Shown: piece by piece, positions 1 to 5,489 of the stretch
How the letters are laid out: the number at the start of each line of letters is the position of its first letter
Position numbering within the stretch: position 1 is the first letter of the stretch
The notes under the pieces: generated by a model
The model's input: the letters and a program-made list of their open reading frames with translations, nothing else
The model's database searches: none
Told to the model about the DNA's origin: nothing
Made by a program: the position numbers and the translations under genes
Origin: Nitrospirales bacterium
Lineage (GTDB): Bacteria > Nitrospirota > Nitrospiria > Nitrospirales > UBA8639
Assembly (NCBI GenBank): GCA_029261305.1
Contig: JAJDBO010000207.1
Coordinates: forward strand, 1 to 6,078
Length of the DNA stretch: 6,078 nucleotides
Direction: 5' to 3'

Positions 1-67
1 TCATGGCAATGGACGAAGCCGCTTGTAGAGCTTCTTGGACTTTTAACGTCATTCGATTCATATCCAT
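1..67 (-). CDS. clpB: ATP-dependent disaggregase ClpB, N-terminal fragment (cut by window edge)
   Basis: Only the first 22 codons are inside the window, reading leftward off its edge. They encode MDMNRMTLKVQEALQAASSI followed by Ala-Met. The pattern of a basic/hydrophobic start, then T-x-K-x-Q-E-A-L-x-A-A, is the first half-repeat of the Clp N domain and looks most like ClpB, the AAA+ chaperone that pulls proteins out of aggregates together with DnaK in the cytoplasm. The start at 67 is chosen because AGGAG (77-81) sits 9 bases upstream; the second ATG (61) would be 15 bases away. ClpA or ClpC are less likely because their N-termini usually read differently, but the AAA+ modules are not visible. 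No CIRCE inverted repeat was seen in the leader. The gene follows the chemotaxis gene in the same direction but after a 243-base gap, so it probably has its own promoter. Confidence 0.65.
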   Translation of the reverse strand, partial: MDMNRMTLKVQEALQAASSIAM

Positions 68-76
68 AGTCAGTGA

Positions 77-81
77 CTCCT
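77..81 (-). promoter_or_regulatory. Shine-Dalgarno of clpB
   Basis: On the minus strand this reads AGGAG, 9 bases before the ATG ending at 65. It is the clearest ribosome binding site in the window and decides the clpB start. Confidence 0.7.
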
Positions 82-112
82 ATCTAATCTCACAAATTTT
101 CATCTTACCCAG

Positions 113-140
113 AAGATAACCACCCTGAATCCAGGATCAA
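113..140 (-). promoter_or_regulatory. Candidate clpB promoter (weak)
   Basis: On the minus strand TTGATC (135-140) and TATCTT (113-118) are 16 bases apart, each matching the housekeeping consensus at four of six positions. The predicted start of transcription would lie about 40 bases before the clpB ATG. A small inverted repeat, CCTG-AATC-CAGG (124-135), lies in the spacer. A heat-shock promoter would be expected for clpB, but no convincing CTTGAAA/CCCCAT pair was found, so this is a tentative call. Confidence 0.25.
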
Positions 141-194
141 GACGTGAAATAAAATATTTCTTTCTTTTGTATTGTGAGAGACAAGCATGTGTGA

Positions 195-209
195 ATGCAT
201 AAAGTGCAT
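195..209. repeat. Short perfect inverted repeat in the clpB leader
   Basis: ATGCA-taaag-TGCAT, with 5-base arms and a 5-base centre, lies about 130 bases upstream of the clpB start. It could be a regulator site, but repeats this short also occur by chance. Confidence 0.25.
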
Positions 210-310
210 CATATTTGTAGAAGTAAGAAAGGGGGTTAAGTAGGATGAGCAGAACGATAACCCATTGGCGAGAAACATTGCCCGATGAATGGCCATTAAT
301 AAATTTTCGT

Positions 311-1240
311 TCAGGAAAGAATTACCTGGAAAGATTCTAAGCGGGCAAGGAGTTTTTTCACTTTTTGTTTTGTTAAGTCCTGAAACTGCATGGTCATCAA
401 CACCTGCGTAATATCATTGGCCAACGTTTCCGCTCGTGAATTCATCACCGTCACTAAGTTCGACATTTCTTGATTCTTCTCAGCCACTGCAGTGTTTAAC
501 GCCGCGATTTTTCCCTTGGCCTCGTACACCCCACTCATATCCATTGACCCTAGGTTTTCGAGTTCTTCTATGGCTTTCCCGACACTGGCGACCGCACCAT
601 CAACCAACGTTTTAATATTTGTAGCAGCCAACCCTGATCGACTAGCCAATTTGCTCACTTCATCTGCAACCACTGCAAAACCTCGACCCTGTTCTCCAGC
701 TCTGGCCGCCTCGATCGCGGCATTCAGGGCAAGGAGTCGAGTTTGATCAGAAAGAAATTCAATTTCTTCAAGGATTGGAGCGATCGCTTGTGTACTTGAT
801 TCCACCTGCTTCACGACTGATCCTATTTGGAGAGCCACACGACTGGAATGATCAACCTCTTTGACAAAACAGTCTAAAGCTTGATCGTAGGACGTCAACC
901 CACCTTCCAAACACTCCTCCTCATTTTCCAATTCAATGGTATTGGCCACTTGGGTTTTCCCCATATCTTGGTAGGCCTGATCAGAAAGAAGTTCTAGCCT
1001 ATCCATAAGCCCATGCACTCCTGATTCCATTTCCTGTGCAATGATATTTACCGCTTGAACGACCTCAGGAATCAGACTCGACATCGTGTGGGTGATATCA
1101 TCTGTTTTACGCTGAGATTCCTCCAGTAAAGTCGATTCATATTTTTTTAACAGGGAAGGAAATAGCCAGCGTTTCGCATAAACCACGCCGAGGCCAACCC
1201 CTACGGCCAAAGTAATAGCAATACTGATCAGAGTAATCAT
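311..1240 (-). CDS. Short membrane-anchored methyl-accepting chemotaxis-type protein without a sensor domain
   Basis: This 309-residue protein has one hydrophobic N-terminal helix (about residues 2-22) followed by Lys-Arg, then a long helical cytoplasmic region. Residues about 164-203 are the hallmark receptor hairpin tip, including [20 protein letters not shown] and then AVVADEV. In chemoreceptors this tip contacts CheA and CheW. No periplasmic ligand domain, second membrane helix or recognisable HAMP is present, so any signal must enter through the membrane, a partner, or the cytoplasm. An acidic stretch lies at about 103-112. The C-terminus has [10 protein letters not shown] (284-293), recalling the CheZ active helix (see findings). 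Methylation sites were not assigned. The ATG at 1240 is the only usual start codon before an in-frame TAG upstream. It has no adjacent Shine-Dalgarno and overlaps the stop of a tiny upstream ORF. No che genes are visible nearby. Confidence 0.85.
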   Translation of the reverse strand: MITLISIAITLAVGVGLGVVYAKRWLFPSLLKKYESTLLEESQRKTDDITHTMSSLIPEVVQAVNIIAQEMESGVHGLMDRLELLSDQAYQDMGKTQVANTIELENEEECLEGGLTSYDQALDCFVKEVDHSSRVALQIGSVVKQVESSTQAIAPILEEIEFLSDQTRLLALNAAIEAARAGEQGRGFAVVADEVSKLASRSGLAATNIKTLVDGAVASVGKAIEELENLGSMDMSGVYEAKGKIAALNTAVAEKNQEMSNLVTVMNSRAETLANDITQVLMTMQFQDLTKQKVKKLLARLESFQVILS

Positions 1241-1269
1241 AAGCGGTGCGATATCATTGAGTTTATCAT
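1237..1269 (-). other. Possible 10-codon leader ORF overlapping the chemotaxis gene start
   Basis: On the minus strand ATG at 1269 opens [10 protein letters not shown] and stops at TGA (1237-1239). The stop overlaps the ATG of the chemotaxis gene as ATGA. An internal in-frame ATG at 1257 would give MISHRL. An AGAAGG-like sequence (1270-1275) abuts the first ATG and is about 12 bases from the second, so the second ATG is the better-placed start. Because the main gene has no Shine-Dalgarno at normal spacing, translational coupling through this ORF is plausible. ORFs this short are common by chance. Confidence 0.3.
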
Positions 1270-1289
1270 CCTTCTAACAGCCTATTGCG

Positions 1290-1316
1290 ATTTCGGACGA
1301 TTCTGAGCAGCTCTTA
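1290..1316 (-). promoter_or_regulatory. Candidate sigma-28 (flagellar-type) promoter for the chemotaxis gene
   Basis: On the minus strand TAAG (1313-1316), a 15-base spacer and TCCGAAAT (1290-1297) resemble the FliA consensus TAAA-N15-GCCGATAA, matching 8 of 12 fixed positions with exact spacing. A sigma-28 promoter would suit a chemotaxis gene. An alternative -10 for the housekeeping sigma factor, TAAAAT (1351-1356), has only a poor -35. Both are guesses by eye. Confidence 0.3.
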
Positions 1317-1371
1317 ACACCTTCACACCCGTTCCCACACATTCTCAGAGATTTTATGATATTTCCTTGAC

Positions 1372-1405
1372 CCTGAACACATTCAGGATTTACCCCGATC
1401 GGGTA
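1372..1405. repeat. Two adjacent small hairpins after the GlnE-type gene
   Basis: Two perfect inverted repeats lie 3 bases apart: CCTGAA-caca-TTCAGG (1372-1387) and TACCC-cgatc-GGGTA (1391-1405). They fall 22 bases beyond the stop of the minus-strand GlnE-type gene, where a terminator would be expected. No T-tract follows them on either strand, so they are poor intrinsic terminators. They might instead be regulator sites for the chemotaxis gene or mRNA 3' structures. Confidence 0.35.
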
Positions 1406-1426
1406 CACAAAGGACATTCTGGCAGG

Positions 1427-3031
1427 TTAAAAAAGAAGGGTTTTTAATAATTCTTGAACGTGACTCCGTACCGACCCGTACTTGGCAAGAAATGAGCTAG
1501 GATCTCCCCTGAGTGTTTCTGGAGCATATCCCATTCGTATCGCACATTTCAGGATTTCCTCTTCATGAACTGGCAAGGTATGAGTTTGAAGTTCATGCAC
1601 CATTTGGAGTTTATGTTCAACATCTCGCAAATACAGGTAATATGTCTTGAGCTGTGCGCCTTGCTCCGATAATATATGTTGTAGTTCGACTAAAAGCCGA
1701 AGACTTTTGAGTGTATTGGGCTCAAATAATTGAGGTTCTAAACTCACATGAATCAATTGGAGGGTTTGAACAATAAATTCAATGTCTCGAATCCCCCCTG
1801 GGCTAAGTTTCACGTTTCGGTCCCCTTCACCTTTTCGGGTGACTTTTTGATGAATTTGAGTTCTTAACGAACGAACGGCGTCCACAATCTTTTGGGCTGA
1901 TTGTTCTTCTTGCCCAATTACGAATGGCCGAATTTTTCTGAGGAAAGCGTTCCCAACTTTCAAATCACCAGCAATGGGCCTGGCCTTGAGAAACGCCAAT
2001 CGTTCCCACGCGCGTCCACGGGTCTGATAATACTTAACGGCTTCATCAACAGACCAGGCGAGCGGACCAACCGCCCCCTCAGGTCGCAATCGTAAATCCA
2101 CCCGAAATAGCGCACCCTCTGCTGTTGAGACAGACAACACCTGAAGTAGCATCCTGGAAACATTTTGGAAATAGGCTTCATTGGAAAGACTATTGTTCCC
2201 TTTCCCTCCCTTGGTGTGGCCATGACTAGAATCATAAATATAGACCAGATCAACATCGGAACTGTAGTTGAGTTCTTTCCCGCCAAGTTTCCCCATACCC
2301 AGGATGACAAATCCGGTTTGTTGGAATTTCCCCTGTGAATTTTTATGATAAGGAATTCCATGCTGAACCTTCAGATGGTCATTCACGATTTGAAGCGCCG
2401 CGTGAATAACTGCCTCCGCAAGCTGAGAAAGGGATTGGTAGGTTTCTTGAACTGTTGCAACTCGAAACAAGTCTCGAGCCCCGATACGAAGCATTTCTCG
2501 ACGATGAAATCGTCGTAGGGCCGCTAACTTACGCTCATAGGATTTACTGATCGTAATGGTTTCGTCTAAAAGAATATGAAGTCGCTTTTTGGTGGGACGC
2601 GACTTGAGAATACGTTCGTCCTCTAACCAGTATAGCAACATGGGATCGCGAATTAACGTTTCAGCCATGGCTGGACTGTTTCCAAATAGGACACAGACCA
2701 ATTGCAAGATATGAGGAGTGTGAGACAAAAAACTAAACACCTGAACACGTGCATTCCCAGCCTCAAGAAACCGTTCCCATTCATTCAATACATGGTCTGG
2801 ATCAGCGGTCTGAGATGCAGCGCTTAAAATAGCCTGAAGAATCCCAGCGAGTAATTTTCGACTTCTGGGATCCCCAGCCATCAATTGCAAATTGGCATCC
2901 GCCTTCTCCCAATCTCTGAATCCATAGGGGGTTAGGAGTCGTGCGACATCTGCACGAGACAAGGACGGTGAAAGAAGAAGAGGCGTTGGGTCAAGCCCCG
3001 AGGCTGATTGTATGGGTATTGATGATGGCAT
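1427..3031 (-). CDS. glnE: Single-domain GlnE protein, resembles the deadenylylating (N-terminal) half
   Basis: Numbered from the ATG at 3031, the protein has 534 residues, about the size of one half of classical GlnE (around 950). Residues 245-267 carry G-M-G-K-L-G-G then ELNYSSDVDL with the metal-binding pair D259/D261. VDLRLRPEG follows with D312, then KLSPGGIRDIEF (408-419). The wording of these motifs and the helical tail fit the N-terminal, AMP-removing half of GlnE, which restores active glutamine synthetase by phosphorolysis. All visible catalytic residues are intact. A helical region (about 40-150) resembles the segment before the GlnE catalytic domain. The frame stays open to a TTG at 3088, but that TTG is the first triplet of an excellent -35 box, so translation should start at 3031. 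No clear Shine-Dalgarno precedes it. It diverges from the ACT-containing homologue and points away from glnA. Confidence 0.85.
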   Translation of the reverse strand: MPSSIPIQSASGLDPTPLLLSPSLSRADVARLLTPYGFRDWEKADANLQLMAGDPRSRKLLAGILQAILSAASQTADPDHVLNEWERFLEAGNARVQVFSFLSHTPHILQLVCVLFGNSPAMAETLIRDPMLLYWLEDERILKSRPTKKRLHILLDETITISKSYERKLAALRRFHRREMLRIGARDLFRVATVQETYQSLSQLAEAVIHAALQIVNDHLKVQHGIPYHKNSQGKFQQTGFVILGMGKLGGKELNYSSDVDLVYIYDSSHGHTKGGKGNNSLSNEAYFQNVSRMLLQVLSVSTAEGALFRVDLRLRPEGAVGPLAWSVDEAVKYYQTRGRAWERLAFLKARPIAGDLKVGNAFLRKIRPFVIGQEEQSAQKIVDAVRSLRTQIHQKVTRKGEGDRNVKLSPGGIRDIEFIVQTLQLIHVSLEPQLFEPNTLKSLRLLVELQHILSEQGAQLKTYYLYLRDVEHKLQMVHELQTHTLPVHEEEILKCAIRMGYAPETLRGDPSSFLAKYGSVRSHVQELLKTLLF

Positions 3032-3044
3032 AACGGCAGTATTG

Positions 3045-3060
3045 TCGAATGAATATTCGA
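3045..3060. repeat. Inverted repeat at the minus-strand glnE transcription start, possible operator
   Basis: TCGAAT-gaat-ATTCGA is a perfect inverted repeat with 6-base arms. It touches the TATAAT box and covers the expected start of transcription near 3053. A repressor bound there would block the minus-strand promoter. Because transcription would start inside it, an RNA hairpin is less likely. No known regulator can be named. Confidence 0.4.
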
Positions 3061-3088
3061 TTATAGAAGGCTGATCATGACCTGACAA
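3060..3088 (-). promoter_or_regulatory. Strong housekeeping-type promoter of the minus-strand glnE gene
   Basis: On the minus strand TTGTCA (3083-3088), a spacer of exactly 17 bases and a perfect TATAAT (3060-3065) form the best promoter match in the window. Transcription should begin near 3053, leaving about 22 bases before the ATG at 3031. This rules out the TTG at 3088 as a start codon. No sigma-54 (GG-N10-GC) pattern was found here. Confidence 0.7.
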
Positions 3089-3106
3089 CGCCGAAGATGG
3101 TATACT
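3077..3106 (+). promoter_or_regulatory. Extended -10 promoter of the ACT-GlnE gene
   Basis: TATACT (3101-3106) preceded by TG (3098-3099) makes an extended -10 element. A partial -35, ATGACC (3077-3082), lies 18 bases upstream. Transcription should begin around 3113-3115, which is at the ATG at 3115, so the message would be leaderless or nearly so. The -35 directly abuts the -35 of the opposite promoter. Confidence 0.5.
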
Positions 3107-3114
3107 CCCTCTCT

Positions 3115-5388
3115 ATGCGACACGCACCAACTCTTCCAACCCTCCAGAAGGCCTTACCGAACATTGAGGCAGAAATCCTTAAGGATTTTCTCGATCGCAT
3201 GGACCCAGATTATTTCTCACAATTTCCAACTACCACAGTCGCCAAACATCTCCAACTGGCCAAGACCTTAAGCCCTGAACACCCTTGTGCTCTCAAATTA
3301 CAACCAGCAACACGCAAATCTGAATTTCAGCTTACACTCGTGGCCTATGACTATTTTGCCGAATTTGCCACGATTTGCGGGTTATTATCCGCCTATGGTT
3401 TGGATATTCGTGAGGCATTTATTTTTACCTATCAGGACGACACAACACCTTCAGCGCCTCGTTCCCAACGCGCATTCGGTCATCAGGGAGCTCCCAAATG
3501 GCCGGGGCGTCGCCCCACACAGCATCCAGGGTTATCCAGGAAAAAAGTGGTGGATGTCTTTCGGCTGCAAATCCTCCCAGGCCGTGCCTTTAATGCTCAG
3601 CACCAAAAAGGATTCGCCCAAGAACTCACCGAGATGATTGAATTGTTAGATACTCATCAGGCTCAGGAAGTTCGTGCCAGGGTCAATCGAAAGTTAGTCG
3701 AAACGTTGGGAAAAAGAAAATCCACGTTTTCCAATTTGGTCCATCCGGTAGAGATTCAATTCAATAATATCCTGTCCTCACGAGAAACGGTGATGGACAT
3801 ACGGGCCACCGACTCACCTGCTTTCCTATATGCCTTTGCCAATGCACTGACCATGAGGGGAATCTATCTATCCAAGGCCACCATAGAAGTCGATGGGACA
3901 CGAGTGAGAAATCGTTTTTTTGTCAGAGGCCGACAAGGACAAAAATTCGTGACCGCCGAGGAACAACAAGAATTGAGGGTGGCTGCGGCCTTACTCAAGG
4001 AATTTACTCACTTTTTAACCTGGGCACCGGATCCGAGCAAAGCACTCAATCATTTTGACAAATTCCTTGATCAACTTCTGGAGGATCGCCCTACTCAGAG
4101 AAAGATCAATTGGTTAACCAAAAAAGATTCATTAGCGAATCTCGCACAATTGTTCGGAACAAGCGATTTTCTCTGGGAAGATTTCCTCAGGCGCCAACAT
4201 ACAAACTTGCTCCCTATTATTGAAGATTCTCATAAACGCACCGCTCACCTATCAAAAGAGCAACTGGCGCAATCCTTACGAAAAAAACTGGGAAAAACGA
4301 AAAAGCCCGAAACCCGCAAAACCCTTTTCAACCAATTCAAGGATGAAGAACTCTTCCGCATCGACATGAATCATATTCTTCAAGGAACCCCACTTCCAGA
4401 ATTCTCGAAAGCTCTGACCATCTTGGCCGAAGTCATTCTGGATCAAGCATTATTGGAAGCCCAATCAGTGATCAATCAATCTCGAAAACCACCGCAAACA
4501 AAGAAAGGCCAGTCCCTGCCATTGACCATTTGTGGGTTAGGAAAACTCGGAGGGCATGAATTGGGCTATGCCTCGGATATCGAGATTGTGTTCATTTATC
4601 AAGTCGCCCCCAACACCCCATCAACCCAACGACCCCTCATTGGGGAATACTACGAACGACTCGTCCAGGAATTCTTGCACTGGATCGAAGCCAAGCAAGA
4701 GGGGATCTTTCAGATTGATACAAGACTTCGACCGCATGGAGAAAAAGGCCTTTTGGCAAATTCCCTGGAAGAGATTCAACAGTACTACAATGTCCAGGGC
4801 GGAGCGGCACCCTTTGAGCGACAAGCATGGATCAAGTTACGTCCTGTGGCTGGAGACCCAATTCTTGCCCAACAGGTTGAACATCACAGAAACGAGTTTG
4901 TATACAGTGGGATATCTTGGCCACTCGATACAGCCCTGCACCTCCGTCACCGGCAAATGCGAGAGCTGGCACCTCCTGGGCTCATCCATGTCAAATATAG
5001 TCCTGGAGGTTTAATTGATATTGAGTATACCGCGCAATACCTCCAACTCATGCATGGACACCATGAACCGACATTGCGCACGACCAATACACTGGAGGCC
5101 CTTGAAGCTCTCCACACAACCAGCCATCTCTCCAAAGCCGATGCGACCACCTTATCGAATGACTATGTGTTTATGCGACGGGTCATTGATGGCCTTCGTA
5201 TTGTCCGAGGTAACGCAAAAGATTTGGTTCTCCCGAAATCAGGATCAGAAGCTATGATCTATTTGGCAAGAAGACTTGGGTACATCACTGAAGTGTGGAA
5301 AGAGGGGGCGAAGTCATTTGAAAAAGATATTCAAAAACGAATGAATCGTACCCATAAACTGTTCAAAAAACTTTTCTGGAAACAATAA
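3115..5388 (+). CDS. ACT-ACT-GlnE fusion, resembles the adenylylating (C-terminal) half of GlnE
   Basis: Numbered from ATG 3115 the protein has 757 residues. Residues about 70-190 look like an ACT domain of GlnD type (FQLTLVAYDYF... GLDIREAF ... DVFRLQI), interrupted at about 110-143 by a basic, proline-rich insert. A second ACT domain follows at about 212-284 (DIRATDSPAFLYAFANAL ... VRNRFFVRG). A helical linker leads to the nucleotidyltransferase: GLGKLGGHELGYASDIEIVF from 474, IDTRLRPHG with D535, and SPGGLIDIEY from 629, then an alpha-helical tail. The E-L-G-Y wording and tail match the C-terminal half of GlnE, which adds AMP to glutamine synthetase. The usual second catalytic aspartate is glutamate (D488-x-E490). 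An ATG at 3097 would add six residues but lies upstream of the predicted -10. ACT pairs in GlnD bind glutamine, so direct glutamine sensing is inferred. A uridylyltransferase role is a less likely alternative. Confidence 0.8.
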   Translation: MRHAPTLPTLQKALPNIEAEILKDFLDRMDPDYFSQFPTTTVAKHLQLAKTLSPEHPCALKLQPATRKSEFQLTLVAYDYFAEFATICGLLSAYGLDIREAFIFTYQDDTTPSAPRSQRAFGHQGAPKWPGRRPTQHPGLSRKKVVDVFRLQILPGRAFNAQHQKGFAQELTEMIELLDTHQAQEVRARVNRKLVETLGKRKSTFSNLVHPVEIQFNNILSSRETVMDIRATDSPAFLYAFANALTMRGIYLSKATIEVDGTRVRNRFFVRGRQGQKFVTAEEQQELRVAAALLKEFTHFLTWAPDPSKALNHFDKFLDQLLEDRPTQRKINWLTKKDSLANLAQLFGTSDFLWEDFLRRQHTNLLPIIEDSHKRTAHLSKEQLAQSLRKKLGKTKKPETRKTLFNQFKDEELFRIDMNHILQGTPLPEFSKALTILAEVILDQALLEAQSVINQSRKPPQTKKGQSLPLTICGLGKLGGHELGYASDIEIVFIYQVAPNTPSTQRPLIGEYYERLVQEFLHWIEAKQEGIFQIDTRLRPHGEKGLLANSLEEIQQYYNVQGGAAPFERQAWIKLRPVAGDPILAQQVEHHRNEFVYSGISWPLDTALHLRHRQMRELAPPGLIHVKYSPGGLIDIEYTAQYLQLMHGHHEPTLRTTNTLEALEALHTTSHLSKADATTLSNDYVFMRRVIDGLRIVRGNAKDLVLPKSGSEAMIYLARRLGYITEVWKEGAKSFEKDIQKRMNRTHKLFKKLFWKQ

Positions 5389-5400
5389 AAGTTTTTTTTT
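5365..5400 (+). terminator. Intrinsic terminator of the ACT-GlnE gene
   Basis: AAAAAACTTTT (5365-5375) and AAAAGTTTTTT (5387-5397) are perfect 11-base inverted arms around an 11-base loop. The T-run extends to 5400. The hairpin overlaps the last codons and the stop codon (5386-5388). The stem is almost entirely A-T, so it is weak as a hairpin, but the nine-T run makes termination likely. Read on the minus strand the same arms also form a hairpin ending in six T, so it may work in both directions. Confidence 0.5.
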
Positions 5401-5409
5401 AAACCAAAC

Positions 5410-5440
5410 AGGCCCGTCTCCCCCATCGGGAAACGAGCCT
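5410..5440 (-). terminator. Intrinsic terminator downstream of glnA (distal)
   Basis: Read on the minus strand this is a 13-pair stem from AGGC to GCCT with a GATGG loop. The two C-A mismatches seen on the plus strand become G-T wobbles on the minus strand, so the stem is continuous only in glnA transcripts. GTTTGGTTT follows. This strand asymmetry shows that it serves glnA. Confidence 0.65.
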
Positions 5441-5464
5441 ATTCTATTGAACCCGACACTAACA

Positions 5465-5489
5465 AAACCTGTATAGCCTAGACAGGTTT
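5465..5489 (-). terminator. Hairpin at the glnA stop codon (proximal terminator)
   Basis: AAACCTGT (5465-5472) and ACAGGTTT (5482-5489) are perfect 8-base arms around a 9-base loop. On the minus strand the stem starts within the TAA stop of glnA and is followed by TGTTAG, so the T-run is short. It could be a first, leaky terminator or a 3'-end stabiliser in front of the stronger hairpin at 5410-5440. Confidence 0.5.

Larger units (their letters stand above)
68..310. other. Intergenic region between the chemotaxis gene and clpB
   Basis: This 243-base gap is AT-richer than the flanking genes. It holds the clpB ribosome binding site and candidate promoter, the 195-209 inverted repeat and a 10-base palindrome AATGGCCATT (288-297) just after the stop of the chemotaxis gene. 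No terminator with a T-tract was recognised for the chemotaxis gene, so read-through into clpB cannot be excluded. No tRNA, CIRCE element or believable small gene was seen. Confidence 0.6.

Noticed and set aside
105..296. 63-codon minus-strand open frame upstream of clpB
   Set aside because: It has no Shine-Dalgarno and no recognisable family, an atypical composition, and overlaps the candidate clpB promoter.
68..310. CIRCE element for HrcA control of clpB
   Set aside because: No TTAGCACTC...GAGTGCTAA or close variant was found on either strand.
1960..2361. 133-codon minus-strand frame inside the glnE-type gene
   Set aside because: It lies wholly within a well-supported coding region in another frame and resembles no protein family.
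3032..3088. N-terminal extension of the minus-strand glnE gene from the TTG at 3088
   Set aside because: The TTG is the first triplet of a TTGTCA -35 box paired at 17 bases with a perfect TATAAT; the extension would be promoter DNA.
3020..3120. Sigma-54 (NtrC-type) promoter between the two glnE-type genes
   Set aside because: TGGCATAACGGCAG at 3026-3039 looked suggestive, but the GG and GC are 7 rather than 10 bases apart; housekeeping-type boxes explain the region better.
4556..5014. 152-codon plus-strand frame inside the ACT-GlnE gene
   Set aside because: It is a shadow of the catalytic domain coding region; its sequence is low in structure and has no family resemblance.
1427..5388. One glnE gene broken by an inversion or assembly error
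   Set aside because: Each half has its own promoter, complete domain ends and intact frame, and the plus gene carries extra ACT domains, so this looks like a stable arrangement. An assembly check would still be worthwhile.
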